In this document: positions 7,409-15,346 of the stretch, piece by piece | Position numbering within the stretch: the first letter of the stretch is position 1 | Layout of the letters: each line of letters begins with the position of its first letter | Source of the DNA: an uncultured Collinsella sp. | GTDB taxonomy: Bacteria > Actinomycetota > Coriobacteriia > Coriobacteriales > Coriobacteriaceae | Direction: 5' to 3' | Length of the DNA stretch: 15,511 nucleotides | Assembly: GCA_900541285.1 (NCBI GenBank) | Contig: UQJA01000039.1 | Span: 1-15,511, forward strand | Notes under the pieces: model-generated | What the model was told of the DNA's origin: nothing | The model's database searches: none | Seen by the model: the letters and a program-made list of their open reading frames with translations, nothing else | Made by a program: the position numbers and the translations under genes

Positions 7409-8207
7409 TCATTCGAGACGGCCGCGATGGCGCTCAATCCAGCCCACGGCAAAGTCGACAAGCTCGCGCTGGCGCATAAAACGGATTATCCCGTTACCGA
7501 GAGGCGCCGTACGAACCGAGCATTCACGCTCAAAAGCAGCACCGAGTTCATCGAAATCCTCGCCATCGACAAAGAGCGTGCGGTATTCCTTCCATATGCG
7601 TCGACCGTTTTCCACAATCGCACTGTGTTCCACACAGTCGTGCTTGCCGGGGTACTGCGCACGGGAATCTGCCAAATGCAGTGACGTATTCTTGTCATAG
7701 CCAACGCCCACCAGCAGAACATAGCCGTCCAAATCGTACAGACGCGCGATGGGCGATCCCATCGCCAAAGATGTTGCTCAGGTCGTGGTTCTCCGTCAGG
7801 AATTGCGCATGCTGGCCGTTTGCCGCCACTGAACGCGCTGGGTGATCGCTGCGAAACGTGCCCGGCCACGTCCGGAACATCTCAGCCACGGCACCCATCG
7901 TGTTGGTGGGCGTAATGCGCTTGTCATAGGCAGGCCAGTTATCGCGAATCAGCTGCAACCATTCTTGCGGCTCTTGCCAATGGACACCACTCTCGGGGTC
8001 CAAGTTTTTCCATGATTGCGTCAGCATCATGATGGTACCAGTCTCGCCCACCATCTGGAGCAGCGCCTCGATTACCGGCTGTGCGCCGCCGCACACATAT
8101 CCAAGCGCACTGAGCGAGCAATGGACCATAACCGTCTGCCCTGCGCACATACCGACAGCGGAGAGCGCGTCGAGGATATCCTGCTTAAGCACGATTTGCC
8201 GATCCAT
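7409..8207 (-). pseudogene. Aminoglycoside 3-N-acetyltransferase family gene, disrupted by a +1 frameshift
   Basis: Two minus-strand frames join into one AAC(3)-type protein (Antibiotic_NAT, PF02522). The family transfers acetyl from acetyl-CoA to an amino group, classically N3 of aminoglycosides, though many genomic members have other or unknown substrates. The start is ATG 8207 with AGGGG at 8216-8220. Frame one carries HCSLSALGYVCGG (residues 29-41), the DHPARS segment and LTENHDLSNIFGDG. At codon 150 (GGG, 7758-7760) the frame breaks: removing one G restores GDGSPIARLYDLDGYVLLVGVGYDKNTSLHLA and runs to TGA at 7409-7411, for about 265 residues in total, the normal family length. As written, frame one reads 15 or so unrelated codons beyond the break and stops at 7695, losing the C-terminal third. 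The rest of the gene is well preserved, so the lesion is recent or a sequencing error in a GGG run. Confidence 0.85.
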
Positions 8208-8245
8208 TACCGTTTCCCCTCTATCCCCGCACATCAGTTTCTTTT

Positions 8246-8290
8246 GCGTCATGCGCCGAAATGGCACACAGGCTATGCGGCGCATGACGC
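8246..8290. repeat. Perfect 13-bp inverted repeat in intergenic spacer
   Basis: The 13 bases at 8246-8258 (GCGTCATGCGCCG) are the exact reverse complement of 8278-8290, separated by 19 nt. It lies between the end of the dehydrogenase gene (8332) and the acetyltransferase start (8207). Neither strand has a T-run after the stem; on the minus strand the stem is followed by AAAAGAAAC. It is therefore not a standard intrinsic terminator. It could be an mRNA stabilising hairpin, an operator, or a dispersed palindromic repeat. Confidence 0.8.
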
Positions 8291-8331
8291 TGCAAATGAT
8301 ACGTTTCCTAATGTTGCCGAGGGATCATTAT

Positions 8332-9291
8332 TTAGTACTTGAAGAAGCCCTCGCCCGAGCTTTCGCCCAGCTTGCCTTCGTCGAGCATCTGCTTGAGGAC
8401 GGATGCCATGGCCTTAAAGTTGTAGGGCATCATCATCTTTTTGAGCAGCGGGCTCACCAGGCCCGGCACCTTCTGATACTGCATGACGATGTTGTAGGCC
8501 GTCTGGATACCAACCGTGTCGAATACGCGGAACGGACCCTTGGGGGCGCCAGTGCCACGCGTCCACGCGAGGTCGATGCTCTTGGGGTCACTCACACCCG
8601 AGACATACAGGTCAAGGCCCGAAAGCAGCCACGGCACCAGCATGGAATTGAGCAGATAGCCGTTCTTTTCCTTGTTGACGGGCAGGGCAAGCATGCGAAT
8701 ATCGTTGGCAAAGTCGACGAGCTCATCGAAATAGCGCTTGTCGGTTTGGCCCTGTGCCATGACCTCGGTCATGTTGTTCTTCCAGATGGAGTTGGCAAAG
8801 TGCAACGACAGGTACTTCTCGGGGCGGCCGGTGTACTTGGCAAAGGTACTCGGCAGCAGCGTGGAGGAGTTGGTCACGACGACGGTCTTTTGCGGGAGTA
8901 CCGGGGCGAGCTTCTTGTAGAAGTCGATCTTTGCCTGAGTGTCCTCGGCCATAGACTCGATGACCAGGTCGGCGTCGGCCACTGCCTTGGCAAGATCGAG
9001 CTCCAGCTTGAGTGTGGAGTAGGCGCGCTCGACGGCGGCGAGTGCCGCCTCCTTGTCGAAGGGCCGATCGCTATCGGCGATACCGGCGCACCGCTCGCCC
9101 GTGCCGTCCTCCATGCCCTCGATAGCAGCGATGTACTCCTCGCGCACATGATCGATCTTGGGCTGGGTGCGGCCGATGCTGCCCTCGCTGCGCAGCCAAA
9201 TCGTTACATCAAAGCCGCAGTAGGCAGCCTGAAAGGCAATCTGGCTTCCCAACACGCCGCCGCCGGCAACACAAACGGTCTTGTAGCTCAT
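8332..9291 (-). CDS. 3-hydroxyacyl-CoA dehydrogenase family protein (3-hydroxybutyryl-CoA dehydrogenase-like)
   Basis: The family oxidises 3-hydroxyacyl-CoA to 3-ketoacyl-CoA with NAD(P), or runs in reverse in butyrate synthesis. The 319-residue protein begins at ATG 9291 with AGAGAGG at 9300-9306. The Rossmann nucleotide-binding motif G-G-G-V-L-G covers residues 10-15 (GxGxxG), and NSSTLLPST follows the NAD domain core. The catalytic His-Glu pair is probably His164 (LHFANS) and Glu176 (MTEVM). NGYLLNSML carries the usual Asn. The all-helical C-terminal domain includes GPFRVFDTVG and ends in SSGEGFFKY, the family's typical ending. It is about 35 residues longer than standard 3-hydroxybutyryl-CoA dehydrogenases (around 282-285); the extra length lies in the first domain (roughly residues 35-90). 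The usual HFxNP reads HFANS here, so the true substrate may differ. It stands alone, between a terminator upstream and the broken acetyltransferase downstream. Confidence 0.82.
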   Translation of the reverse strand: MSYKTVCVAGGGVLGSQIAFQAAYCGFDVTIWLRSEGSIGRTQPKIDHVREEYIAAIEGMEDGTGERCAGIADSDRPFDKEAALAAVERAYSTLKLELDLAKAVADADLVIESMAEDTQAKIDFYKKLAPVLPQKTVVVTNSSTLLPSTFAKYTGRPEKYLSLHFANSIWKNNMTEVMAQGQTDKRYFDELVDFANDIRMLALPVNKEKNGYLLNSMLVPWLLSGLDLYVSGVSDPKSIDLAWTRGTGAPKGPFRVFDTVGIQTAYNIVMQYQKVPGLVSPLLKKMMMPYNFKAMASVLKQMLDEGKLGESSGEGFFKY

Positions 9292-9459
9292 GAAACGGTC
9301 CTCTCTTACGTAATTCCATAGATGTGTATTTATTCAACCGTAAGGGGACTGCACGCTGGGGGTGGGTTCTATAAACGGACGGTAATTTGCGGCGGACGGC
9401 TACACCTGTTCATTATCTCAGGGCTTTAAAGGCCGTTTATCGTACCGCAGGGCCATCGT

Positions 9460-9589
9460 TTTCGGAAGTGCGGTGAAAAATTGAGTTTCGCCGACCAGAC
9501 CGACTTTTTTAGCAACAAAACCGCAGGTAACGAGAGCCCAAAAGAGCAGTGTGCTCGGAGGTTCGGAGTTTTTCCCCGCACTTCCGAAA
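9460..9589. repeat. Long inverted repeat, arms of 21 bp (20 of 21 match) around an 88-nt centre
   Basis: The left arm 9460-9480 and right arm 9569-9589 are reverse complements except at one position (T at 9474 opposite C at 9575). The centre includes a small perfect hairpin GAGCA-GTG-TGCTC (9544-9556). The element sits away from both flanking genes' ribosome binding sites and lacks a transposase. It resembles the terminal repeats of a small non-autonomous element or a structured RNA. Confidence 0.65.
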
Positions 9590-9641
9590 TCCGAGTCCGC
9601 TGAAGGCGTCAACAAGTCCATTTACGCAACATATGTCCAGC

Positions 9642-9678
9642 AAAAACGGGTGGTAGCCGGCACGGCTGCCACCCGTTT
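9642..9678 (-). terminator. Strong intrinsic terminator of the TetR-activase operon
   Basis: On the minus strand, ACGGGTGG pairs with CCACCCGT, with an inner AGCC/GGCT stem and a short loop, followed by a run of five T. It starts about 30 bp after the TAA of the activase gene (9707-9709), the normal place for a rho-independent terminator. It insulates the dehydrogenase gene from this operon. Confidence 0.88.
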
Positions 9679-9706
9679 GTCTCATGTCCAGCCCAAAGCA
9701 GGCCAG

Positions 9707-12700
9707 TTACTTCTTAATGCCGCGTCCCAGGCGCTCAGCGACCGATGCCACGGCCTCCTCGCCGGCCGGTCCGCAACTCGTGCAGCCGTCGTGGGCACGC
9801 ATCTGGCCGGTAACCTCGTCCATCGCGAGCGGCGCCACCTTCTCGAGCTTAAAGCCCTTGCCGGCGCGCATGTTCTCCTTTGCCACGCTAATCATGAGCT
9901 TAATACGGTTGAGCTGGTTGACCTCGGACGCGCCGGGGTCATAGTCCACCGCGACGATATTGCTCTCGGGGTGCTGGCGGCGCAGCTCCTTGATCACAGC
10001 CTTGCCCACCACGTGGTTAGGCAGGCACGCGAAGGGCTGCGTGCAGATGATGTTGGGCGCACCGTGGTCAATCAGGTCGAGCATCTCGGCCGTGAGCAGC
10101 CAGCCCTCGCCCATGTTGTTGCACACCGAAAGCACCGTACGGGCCTTGTCCGCCATGGTGCCGATGCGCTCGGGCGCCTCGAAGCGGCGGGACTTCTCGA
10201 GCATCTCCTCCACCGGCGTACGCATCCAGTCCACCAGCTTGATGAGCGCCTGCATACCAGCGCGCGTGGTAGCAGAGCTTCCCAGCTCGTCCTTCTGCAG
10301 TTCGGCGTTACTCATGGAGTACAGGAAGAAGTCGAGCAGGCCCGGCACCACTGCCTCGCAGCCCTCGCGCTCGATAACGTCGACCACGTGGTTGTTGGCT
10401 GTGGGGTGGAACTTGACCAGAATCTCGCCGACCACGCCCACGCGCGGCTTGGTGCCCTCGCCCACAAGCGGCATAGTGTCGAACGCGCGGATGGCCTCAC
10501 GCGCAAGCTTGGTGTAGTTGTGCCTGTTGAACTTGGGCGCCAACTTGCGGGCGCGTGCCATGTACTCCTCGTAGAGTGCGTTGGCAGCACCGGGCGTGGC
10601 CTCGTACGGGCGGCAGCGGTAGAGCATCTGCATCATCACGTCGCCAAAGAGCACCGCGTAGACTGCCTGCTTAAGCAGAGCCGGCGTAATCTTAAAGCCG
10701 GGGTTGTCCTCACCGAGCGCCACTGCCGAAAGCGAGATCACCGGAATCTCGGGGTGCCCGCTCTCGCACAGTGCCTTGCGGATGAGCGCGATGTAGTTGG
10801 TAGCACGGCAGCCGCCGCCGGTCTGGCTGATAACCACGGCCGTCTTGGACAGGTCGTACCTGCCGCTCTCGATGGCCTCCATAATCTGACCCGTTACCAG
10901 AATCGACGGGTAGCAAATGTCATTGTTCACGTAGCGCAGGCCGGCCTCGACGGCATCGTGGTCGGTCGAGGGCAGCAGCTCCAGGTTGTAGCCGGCACCG
11001 CGGAACACCTCTTTGACCAGGTCAAAGTGAATCGGCGCCATCTGCGGACACAGGATGGTGTAGCCCTCCTCGCGCATCTGCTCGGTAAAGGGCACCTTGG
11101 GCCACGCAGTCGAAGCACCCTCGCGCTGAGCCTCAAACGTGTACTTGCGGCTCGCGAACGCGGGGGCATCCGTGGAGGGCGCCACCGGCGCGGCGTCGCC
11201 CCGCTCGTAGGCCTCGCCCGCGGCCGCAGCCTCGGCCAAGCGCTCGGCTTCCTGGTCCTTGAGCGCGGCCATGAGCGAGCGGATGCGGATGCGCGCGGCG
11301 CCCAGGTTGGACACCTCATCGATCTTGAGCACGGTGTAGATCTTGCCGCTGGCGTCCAGGATCTCCTGCACCTGATCGGTAGTCAGGGCATCGAGACCGC
11401 AGCCGAAGGAGTTGAGCTGAATCAGGTCCAAATCGTTGCGCATCGTCACAAAACGGGCGACGGCGTACAGGCGGCTGTGGTACATCCACTGGTCGACGAC
11501 GCGGATCGGGCGCTCGGGCTTTACCAGATGTGCGAGCGAATCCTCGGTAAAGACCGCAAAGCCAAAGCTCGAGATAAGCTCGGGCAGGGCGTGGTTGATC
11601 TCGGGGTCGTTGTGGTAGGGACGGCCGGCGAGCACAATGCCATGGCCACCGTGGTCCTCGACCCACTTAAGGGCCTCCTCGCCCATGGTCTGGATGTCCT
11701 CGTGGAAGCGCGCGTCGGCCTCAAAGGCGGCGTTGACGGCGGCATCGACCTCGGAGCGCGTGATCTTGGGACCGCGCACGCGACCGCGACCGGCCTCAGC
11801 ATCGGCCACGCGGTCGACGGCGAGCACCTGGTACAGACGACGCTTGAGCTCGGTCTTGTCGTGATAGGGCACAAACGGATACAGGAACTCGATGTTCTGC
11901 TCGCGGATCTCGTCAATATTGAGCGCCAGCGCCGTGGGGTAGCTCATGACGATGGGGCAGTTGTAACAGTTGCCAGCCGTCGGATCCTCCTTGCGCTCCC
12001 AGCGCACGCACGGCATCCAAATGAAGTCGACATCGCGGTCGATAAGGTTCATCACATGGCCGTGGCTCATCTTTGCCGGGTAGCACACGCTCTCGGACGG
12101 CATGGACTCGATGCCCGCCTGGTAGGTCTTTTTGCTCGACTGGTCGGACAGCTGCACGCTAAAGCCCAGGCGCGTAAAGAACGCGTGCCAGAAGGGGTAG
12201 TTCTCGTACATGTTGAGCGCACGGGGGATGCCGACGGTGCCGCGCGGGGCCTCGTCGGGACTCAGCACCTCGCGGTTAAAGAGCAGCTCGTTTTTCTTTT
12301 TGAAGAGGTTGGGGGCCTCGGTCTTTTGCTTTTTGTGGCCGGCGCCCTTCTCGCAGCGGTTGCCGGTAATGAAGCGCCTGCCGCCGCCAAAGTCGTTAAC
12401 GGTAAGTTGGCAGTTGTTGGAGCAGCGACCGCAGCGGACATGCTTTTGCGTCACGGTAAGGTGCGCGATGTCCTCGGCAGAAAGAATGGTCGAGGTGCCG
12501 TCGGCGCCGGCGCGATCGCGGGCGAGCAGGGCCGCACCGTAGGCGCCCATGCAGCCGGCGATGTCGGGACGCACGGCATGAACGCCGGTGAGCTGCTCAA
12601 ACGCGCGCAGCGTGGCGTCGGACATAAAGGTGCCGCCCTGAACGATCACCTGGCTGCCGATCTCCTTGGGATCGCGCAGCTTAATGACCTTGAACAGGGC

Positions 12701-14488
12701 ATTCTTGATGACGGAATAGGACAGGCCGGCCGCGATGTCGCCCACCGTGGCACCTTCCTTTTGCGCCTGCTTGACGCGCGAGTTCATAAAGACCGTGCAG
12801 CGGCTGCCCAGGTCAACAGGGGCCTTAGCATGGATGGCTGCATCGGCGAACGCGCGCACGTCCATATTCATAGAAACGGCGAAGCTCTCGATAAAGCTGC
12901 CGCAGCCCGACGAACAGGCCTCGTTGAGCATAATGTGCTCGATAACGCCGTCCTTCACGCGCAGGCATTTCATGTCCTGGCCGCCAATGTCGAGGATAAA
13001 CTCGACGCCGGGCAGGAATGCCTTGGCGCCGCGCAGGTGCGCAACGGTCTCGATCTCGCCGGAATCGGCCTTGAGGGCCTCGATGAGCAGCGCCTCGCCA
13101 TAGCCCGTGGTGGTCACGTGACCGATGGTGCAGCCGGCGGGAATGTGGTTGTAGAAATCGGCCATGATGACCTTGGCCGTGCCCAGGATGTCGCCGTTGT
13201 TGTTGCCGTACCAGGTGTGCAACAGCTGGCCGTCCTCGCCTACGAGCGCGGCCTTCATGGTCGTGGAACCGGCGTCGATGCCGATAAACACGCGTCCGGT
13301 GTAGCCGTCGAGCTTGCCCTTGGGGACGACTTCCTGGTCGTGGCGAGTTTTGAACTCAGCAAAATCCTCGTCGGTGGCAAAGAGCGGATCCAGGCGCTCG
13401 ACCTCGGCACCCTGCGTGTCACCCAGACCGTCGATGGCATCGATAAGCTGTGGGAACGTGCTGAGCTTGTTGGACTCGTGCGCCATGGCGGCGCCGCTCG
13501 CCACAAACAGGTGAGCGTTTTGGGGCACAATGCGGTGCTCCTCGTCCAGGTTGAGCGTAAGGTAGAAGCGGTGGCGCAGCTCGGAGAGGTACTGCAGCGG
13601 GCCGCCCAGGAAGGCGACGTTGCCGCGGATGGGACGGCCGCAAGCCAGGCCCGAGATGGTCTGGGTCACGACGGCCTGGAAGATGGAGGCGGCCACGTCC
13701 TCGGGGCGGGCGCCCTCGTTGAGCAGCGGCTGCACGTCAGTCTTGGCAAAGACGCCGCAGCGACTGGCGATGGGATAGATGGTGGTGGCGTTGGCCGCGA
13801 GCTCGTTGAGGCCGCTCGCATCGGTGTGCAGCAGGGTTGCCATCTGGTCGATGAACGCGCCCGTGCCGCCGGCGCAAGTGCCGTTCATGCGCTGCTCGAT
13901 GCCGTTATCGAAGTAGATGATCTTGGCGTCCTCGCCGCCCAACTCGATGGCGACGTCGGTGGCCGGGATGAGGGTCTCGACGGCACGCTTACTGGCGATG
14001 ACTTCCTGGACAAACTCCAGGTCGAGCCACTGGGACAGCAGTAGACCGCCCGAACCGGTGATGGCACAGGTCATCTGGGCCGTCGGCAGCACAGTCGCGG
14101 CGCCCTCGAACAGATCGCGGGCGCAGGCACGGACGTCGGTGTGGTGGCGCTGGTACTTGGCGTAGACGATCTGGTTGTCGTCGTTGAGCACGGCGAGCTT
14201 GACGGTGGTGGAGCCCACGTCGATGCCCAGGTGCAGGTTGCCACGAGCGTTCTCGGGGTTGAAAATCGCGCCTTCGGGGGCGTGGGCGGCGGCTACGGGC
14301 TCAGCGGCGGTGGCGGGCTCGCTAGCGATGGACGTCTCCCCTGCCGTGTTCTTGGCATCGGCAACTGCCTCGGCAACTTTCTCGGCAGCCGCGGTCGCGG
14401 CCTTCTGCGCGGCGTCCACCACGGCGGGCGCGGCCTCGCGCGCGGCAGCAACCATACGGTCCTTAATGCCCTCGACGAGTTTACTCAT
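9707..14488 (-). CDS. Giant acyl-CoA dehydratase activase-type protein: two BadF/HgdC ATPase domains, DUF2229 and dehydratase-like domains
   Basis: This 1593-residue protein starts at ATG 14488 with GAGGAG at 14494-14499. Members of the BadF/BadG/BcrA/HgdC family use ATP to push low-potential electrons into a 2-hydroxyacyl-CoA dehydratase, a benzoyl-CoA reductase or a double-cubane-cluster protein. Domain order: an Ala-rich extension (1-83); ATPase domain 1 with GIDVGSTT (Asp90), IELGGEDAK, and candidate 4Fe-4S ligands Cys205 and Cys244; ATPase domain 2 with GIDAGSTT (Asp405), DIGGQDMK, Cys525 or Cys529, and Cys564; a Cys motif C686-x2-C689-x3-C693 plus Cys712; DUF2229 from about 745; a segment with NSFGCGLD (Cys1030); then a HgdB-like region with ISQTGGGCRATNY. 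The tail ends in a C-x2-C pair. Fused family members are usually near 1400 residues; the extra length is the N-terminal extension and a linker around residues 1070-1120. It is cotranscribed with the TetR gene. The real substrate is unknown; a self-contained ATP-driven reductase or dehydratase is inferred. Confidence 0.88.
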   Translation of the reverse strand: MSKLVEGIKDRMVAAAREAAPAVVDAAQKAATAAAEKVAEAVADAKNTAGETSIASEPATAAEPVAAAHAPEGAIFNPENARGNLHLGIDVGSTTVKLAVLNDDNQIVYAKYQRHHTDVRACARDLFEGAATVLPTAQMTCAITGSGGLLLSQWLDLEFVQEVIASKRAVETLIPATDVAIELGGEDAKIIYFDNGIEQRMNGTCAGGTGAFIDQMATLLHTDASGLNELAANATTIYPIASRCGVFAKTDVQPLLNEGARPEDVAASIFQAVVTQTISGLACGRPIRGNVAFLGGPLQYLSELRHRFYLTLNLDEEHRIVPQNAHLFVASGAAMAHESNKLSTFPQLIDAIDGLGDTQGAEVERLDPLFATDEDFAEFKTRHDQEVVPKGKLDGYTGRVFIGIDAGSTTMKAALVGEDGQLLHTWYGNNNGDILGTAKVIMADFYNHIPAGCTIGHVTTTGYGEALLIEALKADSGEIETVAHLRGAKAFLPGVEFILDIGGQDMKCLRVKDGVIEHIMLNEACSSGCGSFIESFAVSMNMDVRAFADAAIHAKAPVDLGSRCTVFMNSRVKQAQKEGATVGDIAAGLSYSVIKNALFKVIKLRDPKEIGSQVIVQGGTFMSDATLRAFEQLTGVHAVRPDIAGCMGAYGAALLARDRAGADGTSTILSAEDIAHLTVTQKHVRCGRCSNNCQLTVNDFGGGRRFITGNRCEKGAGHKKQKTEAPNLFKKKNELLFNREVLSPDEAPRGTVGIPRALNMYENYPFWHAFFTRLGFSVQLSDQSSKKTYQAGIESMPSESVCYPAKMSHGHVMNLIDRDVDFIWMPCVRWERKEDPTAGNCYNCPIVMSYPTALALNIDEIREQNIEFLYPFVPYHDKTELKRRLYQVLAVDRVADAEAGRGRVRGPKITRSEVDAAVNAAFEADARFHEDIQTMGEEALKWVEDHGGHGIVLAGRPYHNDPEINHALPELISSFGFAVFTEDSLAHLVKPERPIRVVDQWMYHSRLYAVARFVTMRNDLDLIQLNSFGCGLDALTTDQVQEILDASGKIYTVLKIDEVSNLGAARIRIRSLMAALKDQEAERLAEAAAAGEAYERGDAAPVAPSTDAPAFASRKYTFEAQREGASTAWPKVPFTEQMREEGYTILCPQMAPIHFDLVKEVFRGAGYNLELLPSTDHDAVEAGLRYVNNDICYPSILVTGQIMEAIESGRYDLSKTAVVISQTGGGCRATNYIALIRKALCESGHPEIPVISLSAVALGEDNPGFKITPALLKQAVYAVLFGDVMMQMLYRCRPYEATPGAANALYEEYMARARKLAPKFNRHNYTKLAREAIRAFDTMPLVGEGTKPRVGVVGEILVKFHPTANNHVVDVIEREGCEAVVPGLLDFFLYSMSNAELQKDELGSSATTRAGMQALIKLVDWMRTPVEEMLEKSRRFEAPERIGTMADKARTVLSVCNNMGEGWLLTAEMLDLIDHGAPNIICTQPFACLPNHVVGKAVIKELRRQHPESNIVAVDYDPGASEVNQLNRIKLMISVAKENMRAGKGFKLEKVAPLAMDEVTGQMRAHDGCTSCGPAGEEAVASVAERLGRGIKK

Positions 14489-14499
14489 TGTCTCTCCTC

Positions 14500-15210
14500 T
14501 TAGTTGTTGGACTCGACGGTTGCGGCGGTGTCGACCGCGTCCTCGAGCTGCAGATTCAATAGCTTCATGCCGTATTCCGGCACGTTGATATCGATGGGTT
14601 GGCCATACAGGTCGCCGGGGCGCACAAAGGCGATAACCGTCATGATGCGCGCCATGGTCTCGGGCGATTCGGAAAGGTCACGCTCAAACCAGCGCTGAAT
14701 CATGCCGACCTCGGCACTCACGACGTAGGTGACGTAGTAGTCAAAGAACGTGCCCAGCGCCAAGCCCAAAATGCCCGTCTGTGCCCGCGGCACCACGGCC
14801 TCGCGTGCGGTATCGATGATCTTTTTAATAAAGGCGGGGTCGCCGCCCGGGCCCAGCAGGGCCCCGATAAGGTCGCGATTAGCCGCAAGATAGCGAAGCA
14901 GCTCAACCGAGCCGGGTGCCGGCTCGAGCTCGTCGATGTTGCGGTAAAGATCGGGTAATTGAGCTGCGGTGATAAGCTCCACCCGCTCACGAATCTCGGC
15001 AAGCAGGCCGTCCTCGATCTGGCAGATAAAGTCGGGGATATCGCGGTAGTGCGAATAGAACGTGCGGCGCGTAAGGCCGGCACGCTCGGTGAGCGACGCG
15101 ACGTTAATGCGCGAAAGGTCGCCGCTTTCGGCAAGCTCGCTGGCAAGTGCCTGGCGAAGGGCGCGCTGCGAGCGAAGGGACCGGCGATCGCATTTCTCGA
15201 GCTGGGACAA
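14500..15210 (-). CDS. TetR/AcrR-family transcriptional regulator
   Basis: The 236-residue protein starts at TTG 15210, supported by AAGGAGGA at 15214-15221; no in-frame ATG lies near. The N-terminal helix-turn-helix (about residues 35-70, INVASLTERAGLTRRTFYSHYRDI) is typical of TetR. The C-terminal part contains a segment resembling the TetR_C_7/DhaS-type ligand domain (NRDLIGALLGPGGDPAFIKKI). The TAA stop at 14500-14502 directly abuts the ribosome binding site of the activase gene, 11 nt before its ATG, so the two are one operon and probably translationally coupled. Paired dyads in its own promoter region suggest autoregulation. The ligand is unknown; an acyl-CoA or hydroxy acid related to the activase substrate is a reasonable guess. 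The first residues (MSQLEKCDRRSLRSQRAL) make a basic lead-in helix. Confidence 0.9.
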   Translation of the reverse strand: MSQLEKCDRRSLRSQRALRQALASELAESGDLSRINVASLTERAGLTRRTFYSHYRDIPDFICQIEDGLLAEIRERVELITAAQLPDLYRNIDELEPAPGSVELLRYLAANRDLIGALLGPGGDPAFIKKIIDTAREAVVPRAQTGILGLALGTFFDYYVTYVVSAEVGMIQRWFERDLSESPETMARIMTVIAFVRPGDLYGQPIDINVPEYGMKLLNLQLEDAVDTAATVESNN

Positions 15211-15231
15211 GCGTCCTCCTTGTTACTCAGC

Positions 15232-15276
15232 CTGTGCGCTATTGCACAGTGCGAGTATTATTGCACACCGTGTGCA
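15232..15276. promoter_or_regulatory. Tandem dyads, probable TetR operator
   Basis: TGCACAC-C-GTGTGCA (15262-15276) is a perfect 7-bp inverted repeat about one base. CTGTGC (15232-15237) and GCACAG (15244-15249) form a second dyad. On the minus strand TGTGCAATA occurs twice, 19 bp apart, once in each dyad. The sites lie 22-66 bp upstream of the TTG start, where a promoter is expected. A possible promoter with TTGATG as -35 and an AATAAT-type -10 would place the perfect dyad in the spacer, a common position for TetR operators. Binding by this regulator is inferred from position. Confidence 0.6.
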
Positions 15277-15299
15277 TCAACACGTAAAGGCAATATTTG

Positions 15300-15334
15300 G
15301 GATGTGACGAAGGGGCAGCCTCTTTGTCACATCC
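15300..15334. repeat. Long hairpin-forming inverted repeat
   Basis: GGATGTGAC (15300-15308) and GTCACATCC (15326-15334) are exact reverse complements. As plus-strand RNA the stem continues inward to 16 pairs with two G-U pairs and a CAG loop. No T-run follows on either strand. It lies between the two divergent promoters, so it may act as DNA (protein site) rather than RNA. Confidence 0.7.
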
Positions 15335-15346
15335 AGCGACCGCCTA

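Larger units (their letters stand above)
9292..9706. other. 415-bp intergenic region with terminator and long inverted repeat
   Basis: The stretch holds the terminator of the activase operon (9642-9678), a 21-bp imperfect inverted repeat (9460-9480 and 9569-9589), a smaller inverted repeat ATAAACGG (9371-9378) with CCGTTTAT (9433-9440), and presumably the promoter of the dehydrogenase gene in 9292-9370. A possible minus-strand promoter there is TTACGG, 17 bp, TATGGA, which is weak. Short open frames cross the repeat on both strands but lack ribosome binding sites and convincing composition. Confidence 0.55.

Noticed and set aside
8029..9321. Plus-strand open frame of 430 codons.
   Set aside because: Antisense to the dehydrogenase gene and crosses two intergenic features; no family resemblance.
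9418..9621. Minus-strand 67-codon open frame over the long inverted repeat.
   Set aside because: No ribosome binding site, contains both arms of the palindrome, and composition looks non-coding. A conserved repeat translated by chance is more likely, though it would be worth a search.
9551..14044. A 1497-codon open frame on the plus strand.
   Set aside because: It is antisense to the activase gene in the codon-mirrored frame; the high GC and codon bias suppress stops. No ribosome binding site or recognisable domain is seen, and the minus-strand protein has clear family motifs.
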